A stretch of 64,000 nt of DNA, taken from positions 1 to 64,000 of the forward strand of contig CALGAP010000015.1 of the NCBI GenBank assembly GCA_937958995.1, read 5' to 3'. Origin of the DNA: an uncultured Chitinophagaceae bacterium (GTDB lineage Bacteria; Bacteroidota; Bacteroidia; Chitinophagales; Chitinophagaceae). Shown one piece after another: positions 50,558-60,424 of the stretch. The notes under the pieces were generated by a model. That model did not search any database, was not told the DNA's origin, and was given only the letters and a program-made list of their open reading frames with translations. Every line of letters begins with the position of its first letter. Within the stretch, counting starts at the first letter, position 1. A program made the position numbers and the translations under genes.

Positions 50558-51937
50558 ATGGCAAAAAAATCCTTATCGCGAAGGAAGTTCCTGCAGACAT
50601 CAGCCATGGCCACCGCGGCGCTGAGCGGGATACCTTCTATTGTGCCTTCTTCCGTGTTTGGCAAGAACGCACCCAGCAACCGCATCAATGTAGGGGCCAT
50701 CGGTACGGGCCGCATTAGCCGCGGTCATGATCTGCCGGGCATATGGAAATACGATCATGCGCAGATTATTGCCGTCTGCGATCTCGACAGCAACCGCGTG
50801 GCCGACGCCAAAAAAATCGTGAACGATTATTACTCGAAAAAGACGGGCACGACTTATGACGGCGTAAAAACATATACTGATTACCGTGAGTTATTGCAGA
50901 ATAAGGACATTGACGCCGTGGTGATCAGCACTCCCGATCACTGGCACGCATTAAATACCATACATGCTGTGCAGGCAGGTAAGGATGTGTATTTGCAAAA
51001 ACCTTGTTCACTCACTATTTCGGAAGGCCGCGCCGTAAGTGATGCGGTAAAGGCATCGGGCCGCATCTTCCAGATTGGAAGCCAGCAGCGTTCTTCCACG
51101 CAGTTTCGATATGCGGCAGAACTGGTGCGCAACGGACGCATCGGCCAGTTGAAAAAAGTATATGTGGGTCTTCCCGGCGATCCCTCCAGCGAGGAAGAAC
51201 CTGAAATGCCTATACCCCCCAATATCAATTACGATATGTGGCTCGGCTCAACGCCCTATGTGTACTACACAGAAAAGCGCGTGCATCCTCAGAAAGGATA
51301 CGACCGTCCCGGCTGGCTGCGCTGTGAACAATTTGGCGCGGGCATGATCACCGGCTGGGGTTCGCATCATATAGATTCCGCGCACTGGGCCATGAATACA
51401 GAGTTGACGGGTCCGGTTGAGATATGGGGCTGGGCAGAGTTTCCCACCAAAGGACTTTGGGATGTGCACGGCAAATTCAGAACGGAAGCATTATATGCCA
51501 ACGGCGTTCATATGATCGTAAGCAATGATTTGCCGAATGGTATCAGGTTCGAGGGTACGGAGGGCTGGATATTTGTTACGCGGGGAAACTATCGCGCCAC
51601 CGCCAGCGATCCCGTTCCTAACAGCGAAGGTGTAAAACCATTAGACGCCAGCGATGAAAAGATTATCAAATCAGTGATTGGTCCCAACGAAGTGCATTTA
51701 TACGAAAGCAGTGATCATCACGGCAACTGGCTCGACAGCATTCGTAGTCGTAAGGAAACAATTGCGCCCGTGGAAGTGGCTCATCGCAGTTGCTCTGCCT
51801 GCCTTTTGCATCATATTGCCATGAAATTAAAAAGAAAAATTTACTGGGATCCCGAAAAGGAACAATTCAAAAACGACGATGAAGCCAACAGGATGTTGTC
51901 GCGGCCACAACGTTCGCCTTACATAGTTGGTAAATAA
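50558..51937 (+). CDS. Gfo/Idh/MocA oxidoreductase with Tat-type signal
   Basis: The 459-residue protein begins with a twin-arginine signal (S-R-R-K-F-L-Q-T-S). The Rossmann domain follows (V-G-A-I-G-T-G-R-I-S), then D-A-V-V-I-S-T-P-D-H-W-H and the catalytic E/D-K-P region replaced here by L-Q-K-P-C. A C-terminal Gfo/Idh domain completes it. Tat export implies it folds with NAD(P) in the cytoplasm and acts in the periplasm, as glucose-fructose oxidoreductase does. It probably oxidises a sugar derivative. Confidence 0.93.
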   Translation: MAKKSLSRRKFLQTSAMATAALSGIPSIVPSSVFGKNAPSNRINVGAIGTGRISRGHDLPGIWKYDHAQIIAVCDLDSNRVADAKKIVNDYYSKKTGTTYDGVKTYTDYRELLQNKDIDAVVISTPDHWHALNTIHAVQAGKDVYLQKPCSLTISEGRAVSDAVKASGRIFQIGSQQRSSTQFRYAAELVRNGRIGQLKKVYVGLPGDPSSEEEPEMPIPPNINYDMWLGSTPYVYYTEKRVHPQKGYDRPGWLRCEQFGAGMITGWGSHHIDSAHWAMNTELTGPVEIWGWAEFPTKGLWDVHGKFRTEALYANGVHMIVSNDLPNGIRFEGTEGWIFVTRGNYRATASDPVPNSEGVKPLDASDEKIIKSVIGPNEVHLYESSDHHGNWLDSIRSRKETIAPVEVAHRSCSACLLHHIAMKLKRKIYWDPEKEQFKNDDEANRMLSRPQRSPYIVGK

Positions 51938-51990
51938 TTTTTGTTGGTTATCTTTAGCTGCCGGGGAGCTTCTAAACATCCCATTTGCCT

Positions 51991-53352
51991 ATGAAGCAAT
52001 TATTTTGCATTGGCCTCGCTTTAATTGCCAGCACCATGTCTTGCCAGTCACCCGCCACCGATAACCAGCAAAAAAAATGGAGTATCGTCACCCTCGATCC
52101 GGGACATTTTCATGCGGCCCTGGTTCAGAAAACAATGTATCCCGACGTGAGTCCGCACGTGCGTGTATATGCGCCTGAAGGACCCGACGTGCAGGCGCAC
52201 CTGGCGCGCATCGAGCAGTATAATAAAAGGGCAGACAATCCAACCAACTGGGACGAGGAGCTGATCAGCGGTTCCGATTATTTTGAAAAAATGCTGGCCG
52301 ATAAAGCAGGCGATGTAGTGGTGCTTGCAGGTAATAATCGCAAGAAGACCGAGTATATTCTCAAATCGCTCAACGCCGGCTTTCATGTATTTGCCGATAA
52401 GCCGATGGTGATTGATACCGATAATTTCAAATTGCTGCAGGAAGCTTTTGAGGTGGCGAAGAAAAAGAACCTGTTGCTTTACGATATCATGACCGAACGT
52501 TATGAGATCACTACCATGCTGCAGCGCGAATTATCTATGGATACTGCCATCTTCGGCACGCTGGAAAAAGGAACGCCCGACAATCCCGCGATCACCAAGG
52601 AAAGCGTACATCATTTTTACAAATACGTCTCGGGCAACGTGCTGACCAGGCCAGCCTGGTTCTTGGATGTTTCGCAGCAGGGTGAAGGCATAGTAGATGT
52701 GATGACGCACCTGGTGGACCTGGTTCAATGGGAGTGTTTTCCCGAACAAGCAATCGATTATACCAAAGATATCCAGGTACACAGTGCTCGTCGCTGGACC
52801 ACAGATATGAGCCTCTCGCAATTCAAAACCATCACCAAACTGGATGCATTTCCCGGTTACCTGGAAGATAAACTCACTAACGACACGCTGTTAAAAGTTT
52901 ATTGCAATGGCGAGATCAATTACACCTTGCGCGGTGTATATGCCAAAACATCGGTAACCTGGAACTACCAGGCTCCTGAGGGCGCGGGCGACTCGCATTT
53001 CTCCATTATGCGCGGCACTAAGGCAAACCTGGTGATCAGGCAGGGAGCGGAAGAAAAATATCAACCCACCTTGTATATTGAACCACTGAGCGGGGATACC
53101 AGCGGAATGGCAGAAAGCTTTAAAAAATTGCAGGAAAAATATCCCGGAGTTGAATTAAAACAGGCAGGAAAAAAATTTGAAGTGGTAATTCCTGAAAAAT
53201 ATAAAGAGGGTCATGAAGCGCATTTTGCCCGTGTAACGGAAAAATTCCTAGACTACCTGAAGAATGGCAATATGCCCGATTGGGAAGTGCCCAATATGCT
53301 GGCCAAATACTATACCACTACCAAAGGATTAGAATTGGCCAGGCAGCAATAA
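51991..53352 (+). CDS. Gfo/Idh/MocA-type lipoprotein oxidoreductase (second)
   Basis: The 453-residue protein has a lipobox (S-T-M-S-C-Q), then an oxidoreductase-like region with L-D-P-G-H-F-H-A-A-L near the start, A-D-K-P-M-V as the catalytic lysine motif, and a C-terminal dimer domain. The classical G-x-G-x-x-G loop is replaced by L-D-P-G-H-F, the hallmark of a distinct branch. It begins 53 bp after the first oxidoreductase gene and likely acts with it on the same substrate. ATG 51991 is chosen over TTG 51985. Confidence 0.9.
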   Translation: MKQLFCIGLALIASTMSCQSPATDNQQKKWSIVTLDPGHFHAALVQKTMYPDVSPHVRVYAPEGPDVQAHLARIEQYNKRADNPTNWDEELISGSDYFEKMLADKAGDVVVLAGNNRKKTEYILKSLNAGFHVFADKPMVIDTDNFKLLQEAFEVAKKKNLLLYDIMTERYEITTMLQRELSMDTAIFGTLEKGTPDNPAITKESVHHFYKYVSGNVLTRPAWFLDVSQQGEGIVDVMTHLVDLVQWECFPEQAIDYTKDIQVHSARRWTTDMSLSQFKTITKLDAFPGYLEDKLTNDTLLKVYCNGEINYTLRGVYAKTSVTWNYQAPEGAGDSHFSIMRGTKANLVIRQGAEEKYQPTLYIEPLSGDTSGMAESFKKLQEKYPGVELKQAGKKFEVVIPEKYKEGHEAHFARVTEKFLDYLKNGNMPDWEVPNMLAKYYTTTKGLELARQQ

Positions 53353-53379
53353 CGTTTTGATGAAAAATCCAAATAGCAT

Positions 53380-54159
53380 ATGAAACCAATCCTTGTATTA
53401 CTGGGTTTATTCGTCTCGGTGACCACTTTTGGTCAGTCTGATTCGGTAAAATCGTGGGTGTACAGCTGGAAAAACCTCAAACCTGTGCAGGAAGAAACGC
53501 GCGAACGCCGCCCCGTTTTTGAGGGCAGCACCTATTCGCTGCAAAACCTGGAAGTGCATGTCACCACCATTCAGCCAGGAAATGCGCCGCATCCGCAGCA
53601 CAGGCATGACGACAGCGAGGAATTGATCATTGTAAAAAGTGGGCGCCTGACCATTACCATCAACGATAAGTCGGAAGAATTGGGACCCGGCAGCGTGGCC
53701 ATGGCTATGCCCGGTGATATGCATAGTTTCAACAACACCGGCGATGTACCCGCTACTTACTACGTGATCAAATACAAAGCAAAGGCCCCTGCCGATGCGG
53801 CGAGAGGCAAGGAGGCAGGAGGGTCTTTTATCATCAACTATAAAGATGTTGCTTTCACACGCCACGATAAGGGCGGTATACGCCGTTTCTTCGACAGGCC
53901 TACCGCTGTGATGAAACGCTATGAAATGCACGTAACTACGCTGAATGAAGGCCTGCAAAGCCACGAGCCGCACACGCACGAGGCCGAAGAGATCATTCTG
54001 ATGATTCAGGGTGATGCTACGATGCAGATCGGGCGCGATAACTTTATGCGTTGCCAGGCAGGGGATGTGGTGTTCCTGAATTCGATGGTGCCGCATGCGA
54101 TCAAGAACACAGGGAGGGGAGCATGTACTTATTTTGCGTTTCAGTGGAATAACCAGTGA
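53380..54159 (+). CDS. Bicupin protein, secreted
   Basis: The 259-residue protein has a signal peptide (T-T-F-G-Q). Two cupin domains follow, at about 55-135 (H-P-Q-H-R-H-D-D-S-E-E-L) and about 180-255 (H-E-P-H-T-H-E-A-E-E-I), both retaining the metal-binding His-x-His-x(n)-Glu. It is similar to sugar isomerase/epimerase cupins. It closes the GH3-DUF6807-oxidoreductase operon, suggesting it processes the oxidised sugar. Confidence 0.9.
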   Translation: MKPILVLLGLFVSVTTFGQSDSVKSWVYSWKNLKPVQEETRERRPVFEGSTYSLQNLEVHVTTIQPGNAPHPQHRHDDSEELIIVKSGRLTITINDKSEELGPGSVAMAMPGDMHSFNNTGDVPATYYVIKYKAKAPADAARGKEAGGSFIINYKDVAFTRHDKGGIRRFFDRPTAVMKRYEMHVTTLNEGLQSHEPHTHEAEEIILMIQGDATMQIGRDNFMRCQAGDVVFLNSMVPHAIKNTGRGACTYFAFQWNNQ

Positions 54160-54250
54160 GGAAATGTTGGGGGAAAATAAAACGCCGTTTTCAGCGTTTT
54201 AATCGTTGCGTTACAAACTTTTAGACCAGACTTATCCTATAAAAAAATCT

Positions 54251-55108
54251 ATGAGATATATACTTCTGCTTTTGAGCAGCTTTCCCCTGACCCTTGCTGC
54301 ACAGAACTTTCACTTTGCTGCCCGGGCGGGAGTGGCCAATTACCAGGGCGACCTCCAGGCAAAGAAGATTACACTGAAGAATGCGAAGTTCTGGGGCTCT
54401 ATAGGCGCGCATTACGATCTTACAGAACATATCACTGCCCGCACTTACTTATCATTCTCTTCGCTGGCAGCCGACGATAAAGAAGGTACCACCTCGATGA
54501 AGGAACGTAACCTCAGTTTTTCCACCAACATTTTTGAGTGGGAACTGGGCGCTCAATACAATATTCTCAGTCTAAACTATAACTGGTGTACGCCTTACGT
54601 GTTTGCCGGGATCGGGATATTCAACTTCAAACCTTATACCTACGACCAGTCGGGCGGAAAAGCATACCTGCAGCCATTAAGTACCGAAGGGCAGGGTTTG
54701 CCTGGCGGCCCCAAGCCATATAAAACCACGCAGCTGAATATTCCCCTCGGTTTTGGCGCTCTGTATGCTATTAACGAGGACATCCGCATCGGGGTAGAGT
54801 TTGGCTTCCGTAAGACCTTCACCGACTATATCGACGACGTAAGTGGCACCTATTACGACGAGGCCGCCCTTTTTGCTGCCCGCGGTGCCAAAGCCGTAGA
54901 GCTCGCTTATCGCGGCGATGAGGTCGGTATGGGGCCCTATCCACCCGCCAAAACACACCGTGGAAGCCCGAAATACAAGGATAGTTATTACTATGCCGCG
55001 CTTACCGTAACTGTTCGTTCCTTCATTGACCAGTATAAGCGGATCGCAGGTTTGCCTTCGTACAAAAGGGAAAAGAAGGTGGGATGCCCGGCAAACAGGC
55101 TGTATTAG
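54251..55108 (+). CDS. Outer-membrane beta-barrel protein (DUF6089 type)
   Basis: The 285-residue protein has a signal peptide (L-T-L-A-A-Q-N), alternating beta-strands with aromatic ends and conserved R-A-G-V-A-N-Y-Q-G-D-L and G-I-G-I-F-N-F-x-P. An eight-strand barrel is likely. ATG 54251 precedes the signal peptide directly; an earlier in-frame start at 54206 would add 15 residues. It may have an independent promoter. Confidence 0.85.
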   Translation: MRYILLLLSSFPLTLAAQNFHFAARAGVANYQGDLQAKKITLKNAKFWGSIGAHYDLTEHITARTYLSFSSLAADDKEGTTSMKERNLSFSTNIFEWELGAQYNILSLNYNWCTPYVFAGIGIFNFKPYTYDQSGGKAYLQPLSTEGQGLPGGPKPYKTTQLNIPLGFGALYAINEDIRIGVEFGFRKTFTDYIDDVSGTYYDEAALFAARGAKAVELAYRGDEVGMGPYPPAKTHRGSPKYKDSYYYAALTVTVRSFIDQYKRIAGLPSYKREKKVGCPANRLY

Positions 55109-55189
55109 AAAACGTGAATTTCCGCAGACTGAAATCCCGGGACCAGATTCCAGGTTCGAAATATCAAGCTCCAAATAAGCACCAAGAAG

Positions 55190-55230
55190 AAAATTCTAAA
55201 AGGAGGTCGTGATCACCCTTTGGGAATTTT
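55190..55230. repeat. Imperfect palindrome between convergent genes
   Basis: AAAATTCTAAAAGGAGGT and ACCCTTTGGGAATTTT form an imperfect stem around 7 bp. The arm sequence AAAATTC(C/T)nAAAGG is shared with the palindrome at 61530-61566. It lies between convergent genes and may terminate both. Confidence 0.5.
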
Positions 55231-55244
55231 TACCCATTTTCCAG

Positions 55245-55694
55245 TCAGAATTCCAACTTCTGCATTGCCTCATACCTGATCGGGTAATTGATAAAGATCC
55301 CGCCGCGGCCGATCCGCGCTTTGCCTTCCATTTTCAGTAATACTTCCTGTTGACCCTGGCCCCAGGCCTGGAGCAGTTTGAGCACCGAACTGTTCATGCT
55401 TACTTTCAGTACCACGGGCAACAAAAATGTGTCGCGCCGCGGAACCTTGATGGTGGAGTCGAGCAGGGTCTTGCCAAAATAATTGTTGTTGACATAAACA
55501 TCAACATCGGCGCTTTTCATCGTCACCGGAAATTTATTCGGGTTGTAGTATTCCACATCCAGTCCGACCGTTGATTCCTTCAACCCGAATTGCAGCACTT
55601 TCAGATTTCTTACTCCCAAATAATCGAATCCTGTCGGTTTGGCACAGCCAGTCAGGAGCAAGGGCAGGAGAGCCCATATGGTCAGTTTCTTCAT
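55245..55694 (-). CDS. LEA14-like (WHy) lipoprotein
   Basis: The 149-residue lipoprotein has a lipobox (L-L-T-G-C) and a single LEA type 2/WHy beta-sandwich: V-G-L-D-V-E-Y-Y-N-P-N-K-F-P-V and a second half ending in I-N-Y-P-I-R-Y. It is probably anchored in the envelope; the role is unknown, possibly stress protection. Confidence 0.87.
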   Translation of the reverse strand: MKKLTIWALLPLLLTGCAKPTGFDYLGVRNLKVLQFGLKESTVGLDVEYYNPNKFPVTMKSADVDVYVNNNYFGKTLLDSTIKVPRRDTFLLPVVLKVSMNSSVLKLLQAWGQGQQEVLLKMEGKARIGRGGIFINYPIRYEAMQKLEF

Positions 55695-55989
55695 TTTCCG
55701 GGTTTAATGAGACACAATGTACCAGATAAATTTTTGCGCCCAAAAATGGGGTCGTAATTTTAGAAAATTCTTTGCTAAGAGTTTTAGGTTTAGACAGATC
55801 TAAGTCGAGAAATCAGCGCAAAAACGTAGGCCATTATTTTTAGCAAATATTAATTCAACTAAAATACTAATTAACAGTGTAGTTGAGCGAATCAACTATA
55901 ATTAATTTTAAAATTTTCAGAAGCCAGAATTGATTGTTTTGTCGAAAATCGCGATTGTTTGCACAGAATAAATTTCGGAGTCAATTTTT
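55695..55989. other. AT-rich intergenic region between divergent genes
   Basis: About 295 bases, strongly AT-rich, with several short GTTGA/TCAAC inverted motifs around 55856-55902. It holds the promoters of both divergent genes; no gene is visible. Confidence 0.4.
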
Positions 55990-56748
55990 ATGATTTTAAT
56001 CTCTGATTTGCAATATTTTCCACCAATTATCTTAATTAAGACAGCAATTGAAATTTCGCATATAAAATTCGATATATATGAAGAGTATCGGAAAATGAGT
56101 TTTCGCAACAGGTGCGTAGTGGCCGGTGGCGCCGGCCCCATCAATCTGAGCGTTCCCCTACTGGGTGGAAGAAATCAACGGAGGCCGATGATTGAAGTAG
56201 AGATTGACAATAAGTCAGATTGGCAAGGGCAGCATTGGAAAACGATTACTTCCTGTTACAACCGTTCGCCCTGGTTCGAATTTTACAAACACGAACTGGA
56301 AGAACTGTATAAACAGCGCGTGCGACTGCTTGTAGACTGGAACCTTAAGTGTTGGGAATGGGTGATGGCGAAATTGGATGCGGGCATCCATTGGGAATTA
56401 GCTCGCGGGCCAGAGGGCGTTAGCAGCACATCATCAGCGGTCGCAAGTGGTACAATGCCCGGAAGCCAGGACGCAATTATGGATGGCGAAGCACATCCCG
56501 GGATCACTGAAGAGACGGCCAGGTCACAGGTGGCCCACCTGTCACTTGACCAACCCGGGGAGTTTTTGGATTGGAGATGTAAGCTAATGCCGCGTAGCAT
56601 CAACAACGACTTTCCCGAGCCGGTGAGGTACCGGCAGGTTTTTGAAGAACGGATTGGATTTATACCGCACCTGTCAATACTGGATCTGCTGTTTTGTGAA
56701 GGGAAACGTTCTGTAGACATTCTTCGCGCTTCCAAATTACCCAGTTGA
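55990..56748 (+). CDS. WbqC-family protein
   Basis: The 252-residue protein matches WbqC-like proteins: Y-F-P-P near the start, Y-R-K-M-S-F-R-N-R, N-L-S-V-P-L, then W-Q-G-Q-H-W-K-T-I and Y-N-R-S-P-W-F-E-F-Y. In Bacteroidota these are found with polysaccharide and gliding genes. An unusual Ser/Ala-rich insert (about 145-195) is present. It may act in glycan or lipid assembly. Confidence 0.87.
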   Translation: MILISDLQYFPPIILIKTAIEISHIKFDIYEEYRKMSFRNRCVVAGGAGPINLSVPLLGGRNQRRPMIEVEIDNKSDWQGQHWKTITSCYNRSPWFEFYKHELEELYKQRVRLLVDWNLKCWEWVMAKLDAGIHWELARGPEGVSSTSSAVASGTMPGSQDAIMDGEAHPGITEETARSQVAHLSLDQPGEFLDWRCKLMPRSINNDFPEPVRYRQVFEERIGFIPHLSILDLLFCEGKRSVDILRASKLPS

Positions 56749-56818
56749 AGACCGGCGTAGCTATTTTATTTTTATATATTGCATATCCTCGTCGTGCCCG
56801 GAACTTTAAATCGTGTGG

Positions 56819-59800
56819 ATGCGCCAACTGCTGCTTTTATTCCTGGTAATACATGTTATTACCACTGATTCCCGGTCACAGGATTTTACCAATAAAGGCA
56901 AAGATTTCTGGATAGGGTACGGCAATCATGTGCGCATGATGACCGGGGGCCAGGCAGAGACCATGGAGCTGTATATCACCTCTGATGTAAATACCAGGGG
57001 ACAAGTCACCGTAGCCGGTACTTTTTCACGACAGTTCAGTGTGGCGGCCAACCAGATCACCACGATCAGCATACCCCGCACTGCAGCACTCACCCACGAA
57101 GGATTGTTCACCTCAGGTATTCATGTCACCGCAGAGAAACCGGTGGTGGTGTATAGTTTTATTTACGTCAATGCCATCTCCGGCGCCACGCTTTGTCTGC
57201 CCACCAATACCCTCGGCCGCGAATACTATTCCATCAATTTTGACCAGGTAAGTAACGAGCCGGGCGCTTCTTACTCTTACTTCTTTGCCATTGCAGCCGA
57301 TACCGGCGTTACTACTGTCGAGATCACACCAACGCGCTCTACAGTAGGCGGAAGGGAGGCCAATGTACCCTTCACCGTCGACCTCCGGCAGGGCGAAGTG
57401 TACCAGGTGCTGTCGGCAGAAGACCTTACCGGTTCATCTATCCGTTCCATCAATAATGGTTCGGGTTGTAAGCGGCTGGCCGTGTTTTGCGGCAGCGGTA
57501 AAATATCCATTGGCTGTGGCGGCGCCGGTACCAGCGATAACCTGTACCAGCAGATGTACAGCACGTCTACCTGGGGCAAGACCTATATTACCGTCCCGAG
57601 CATTAATGAGCCGGCACATGTAAGTCAATTTAACTATTACCGCATTTTCAAATCCGATCCTTCAGCGCGTGTGTATCTGAATGGTGCGGAAATGGCTCCC
57701 GCCAGTTTTGTGAACGGCCGGTATGCCACCATCGCGGCTTCTAATGTACCCAATCATATCACGTCCGATAAACCCATTATGGTGGCACAATACCTCACCA
57801 CGCAGGATTGCAGCGGCAATACGATGGAGGGTGACCCGGAAATGATCTACCTCAACCCGGTGGAACAAACCGTGAACCGTGTTACCCTCAACTCGATGCA
57901 GCCACCTACAAGCACCAATATCAACCAGCATTTCATTAACGTAGTGATAAAGGATGACCCCGGCGCGCTCAGCAATTTCAGGATCGACGGACAATCCTAT
58001 GGCTCGGCCTTCAAACCACACCCCAATGCGCCCGGATATGCTTATGCGCAGCTACCTGTGAGCGCGGGCACGCATAACATTGTTTCAGATACACCCTTTA
58101 ATGCAATCAGCTATGGATTTGGCAATGCCGAAAGCTATGGTTATTCGGCGGGCACTAACCTGAAAGACCTGTACCAGTTTGTGACCATCAAAAATGATTA
58201 CGCCACCGTGAATTTCCCCGCGGGTTGCGTGCGTTCGCCTTTCAAATTCAGCATCACATTTCCATACCAGCCACTCAAGATAACCTGGCGATTTAATGGC
58301 CTTTTCCCCGATACCACTATTGCGACGCCGGTGCCAGACAGTAGTTACGAGGTAAATGGAAGAAGAATATACCGCTACCTGCTCGACAAATCTTACCAGA
58401 TCGACCAGGTCGGGACCTATCCCATTTCATTACATGTTATCAACCCTACCATAGACGGCTGCAGCGGCGAGCAGCAGATAGATTATGACCTGGAAATTTT
58501 TGACCGTCCCAGGGCTGCCATCGATTTTGAACTCAACAAATGCTCCACCGACAGCGTGAAATTTTTTGACAACACAGATGGACTTGGACGCCCGATGATA
58601 CATTGGTATTGGAATTTTATGGATGGCAGCGCCGATGCTATCAGCAACCAGGCTAACCCATTGCACCAGTTTGCAGCGGCCGGGACTTTTTTTGTAAGAC
58701 ATGCTGCCATTTCCGATGTGGGTTGCCTGTCTGATACCGTTACCAGGCCTGTAATTATTTTTTATCCGCCGGAATCGCGCTTCGAGCATAGCGATATCAC
58801 TTGCGAAAAAGGGGAGATCAGTTTCAATGACCAATCGACTGTGCAACTGGCGGTCATTACAAAATGGATCTATGATTTTGGTGACGGAACAATCATAGAA
58901 AGCGCTACCAGCGGCAATGTGAAGCATACCTACAAAGATGCAGGTGTTTACACCGTATCGCTCGTTACGCAAAGTAGTACGGGTTGCACCAGTCAGCCTT
59001 TTACCAGGAACATTACCATCCATCATAAACCCATGCCTGCTGTGGGCACTCCTGAAATATGCCTGGCGGATGCGTTTGCACAGTTTACCGACAGCAGCAC
59101 CATTGCCGATAATAGTGAAGCCCTGTTCACCTATCTCTGGGATTTTGGTGATGGAACAACATCAACGGAAAAAAATCCGCTGCACAAATACAACGCTACC
59201 GGCATCTATTCATTAAGCATAACGGTGACGAGCCAGGACGGATGTTCTGAAAAAATCGAAAAGTCATTTACTGTAAATGGCTCCGAGCCGCGCGCCGGAT
59301 TTGTAGTTCATGATGCAGCCAATCTTTGTTCCAATAAGGAAGTGGCGTTGCACGACGAGTCAACAGTCGATTTTGGTAATATCGTTCGCGTGGAAATATA
59401 CTGGGACTACCTGAATGATCCCACCATTAAGACGGTGGACGAAGAACCATTGCCGGGGAAAATTTATACGCATAAGTATCCCGACTTTGGCAACCCGCGC
59501 ACGAAGGAATTTCAAATATTGTATGTCTCTTACTCCGGTATCAGTTGTGTGAGCCAGCAGGCAAAAACAATTACTGTAAAGGCAAGCCCTGAAATTCTGT
59601 TTGCCGACCTCAACCCGGTTTGCCAGGAATGGGCGCCGGTTAATATTACCGCTGCGTCGGAGATATATAGTTTCAGCGGCAGCGGTTTCTACAGCGGGCC
59701 GGGCATATCGCCCCAGGGAGTCTTTGATCCGGGCATTGCAGGACCAGGGGTTCATACGATTCGCTTTCGCTTTGAAGCAGAAAATGGTTGCGCCACTCAG

Positions 59801-60328
59801 GCAACGCAGCTGCAAAAAGTTTTCCCCACCCCCGTCGTAAGTGCGGGTCCGGATAAGCGGGTGCTGGAAGGCGAATCGATTGCGCTGGAAGGATCGGCCC
59901 AGGGCGATATCGTGTCCTATGCCTGGTCGCCGGCCACATGGCTGAGCAATGAAAACATACCTGTGCCCGTCACCAGTCCGGCAGATGACATCACCTACAT
60001 GCTAACGGTGACTTCGGCGGACGGCTGCACGGGGAGCGACCGGGTGTTCGTGAAAGTGTTGCGTAAACCCATCATTCCCAACGCTTTTTCACCAAACGGC
60101 GATGGAATTAATGATACCTGGCAGATCAGGTACCTGGATGTCTATCCCGATTGCGTGGTGGAAGTTTACAGTCGCGCCGGGCAGCGGGTCTTTTATTCAG
60201 TGGGTTATTCAAAACCCTGGGATGGAACAATGAATGGAAATCCATTACCCATTGGAACATATTATTTTATAATAAATCCGAAAAACGGCAGGAAGACAGA
60301 AACGGGTTCTGTGGCGATAATCAGATAA
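56819..60328 (+). CDS. Large surface protein: IgGFc-like N domain, PKD repeats, T9SS type B sorting domain
   Basis: The 1169-residue protein has a signal peptide (S-R-S-Q). An IgGFc-binding-like region follows (about 20-450: D-F-W-I-G-Y-G-N, M-E-L-Y-I-T-S, L-C-L-P-T-N). PKD domains occur at about 570-860, each with a D-F-G-D-G-T type motif. The C-terminal sorting domain starts P-N-A-F-S-P-N-G-D-G-I-N-D-T-W. Type B domains direct secretion to the surface through the type IX system, here probably with the PorP/SprF protein encoded next. It is probably an adhesin or polymer-binding protein. Confidence 0.92.
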   Translation: MRQLLLLFLVIHVITTDSRSQDFTNKGKDFWIGYGNHVRMMTGGQAETMELYITSDVNTRGQVTVAGTFSRQFSVAANQITTISIPRTAALTHEGLFTSGIHVTAEKPVVVYSFIYVNAISGATLCLPTNTLGREYYSINFDQVSNEPGASYSYFFAIAADTGVTTVEITPTRSTVGGREANVPFTVDLRQGEVYQVLSAEDLTGSSIRSINNGSGCKRLAVFCGSGKISIGCGGAGTSDNLYQQMYSTSTWGKTYITVPSINEPAHVSQFNYYRIFKSDPSARVYLNGAEMAPASFVNGRYATIAASNVPNHITSDKPIMVAQYLTTQDCSGNTMEGDPEMIYLNPVEQTVNRVTLNSMQPPTSTNINQHFINVVIKDDPGALSNFRIDGQSYGSAFKPHPNAPGYAYAQLPVSAGTHNIVSDTPFNAISYGFGNAESYGYSAGTNLKDLYQFVTIKNDYATVNFPAGCVRSPFKFSITFPYQPLKITWRFNGLFPDTTIATPVPDSSYEVNGRRIYRYLLDKSYQIDQVGTYPISLHVINPTIDGCSGEQQIDYDLEIFDRPRAAIDFELNKCSTDSVKFFDNTDGLGRPMIHWYWNFMDGSADAISNQANPLHQFAAAGTFFVRHAAISDVGCLSDTVTRPVIIFYPPESRFEHSDITCEKGEISFNDQSTVQLAVITKWIYDFGDGTIIESATSGNVKHTYKDAGVYTVSLVTQSSTGCTSQPFTRNITIHHKPMPAVGTPEICLADAFAQFTDSSTIADNSEALFTYLWDFGDGTTSTEKNPLHKYNATGIYSLSITVTSQDGCSEKIEKSFTVNGSEPRAGFVVHDAANLCSNKEVALHDESTVDFGNIVRVEIYWDYLNDPTIKTVDEEPLPGKIYTHKYPDFGNPRTKEFQILYVSYSGISCVSQQAKTITVKASPEILFADLNPVCQEWAPVNITAASEIYSFSGSGFYSGPGISPQGVFDPGIAGPGVHTIRFRFEAENGCATQATQLQKVFPTPVVSAGPDKRVLEGESIALEGSAQGDIVSYAWSPATWLSNENIPVPVTSPADDITYMLTVTSADGCTGSDRVFVKVLRKPIIPNAFSPNGDGINDTWQIRYLDVYPDCVVEVYSRAGQRVFYSVGYSKPWDGTMNGNPLPIGTYYFIINPKNGRKTETGSVAIIR

Positions 60329-60424
60329 GGGGTAAAACTTTTTTTAAGTTATTGCAGCAACTCGGCAACTGTGTTTGTCTAACTAACTGCAGTTGTGTCT
60401 GCCCTGCTTTAAATCAAAACTTTT

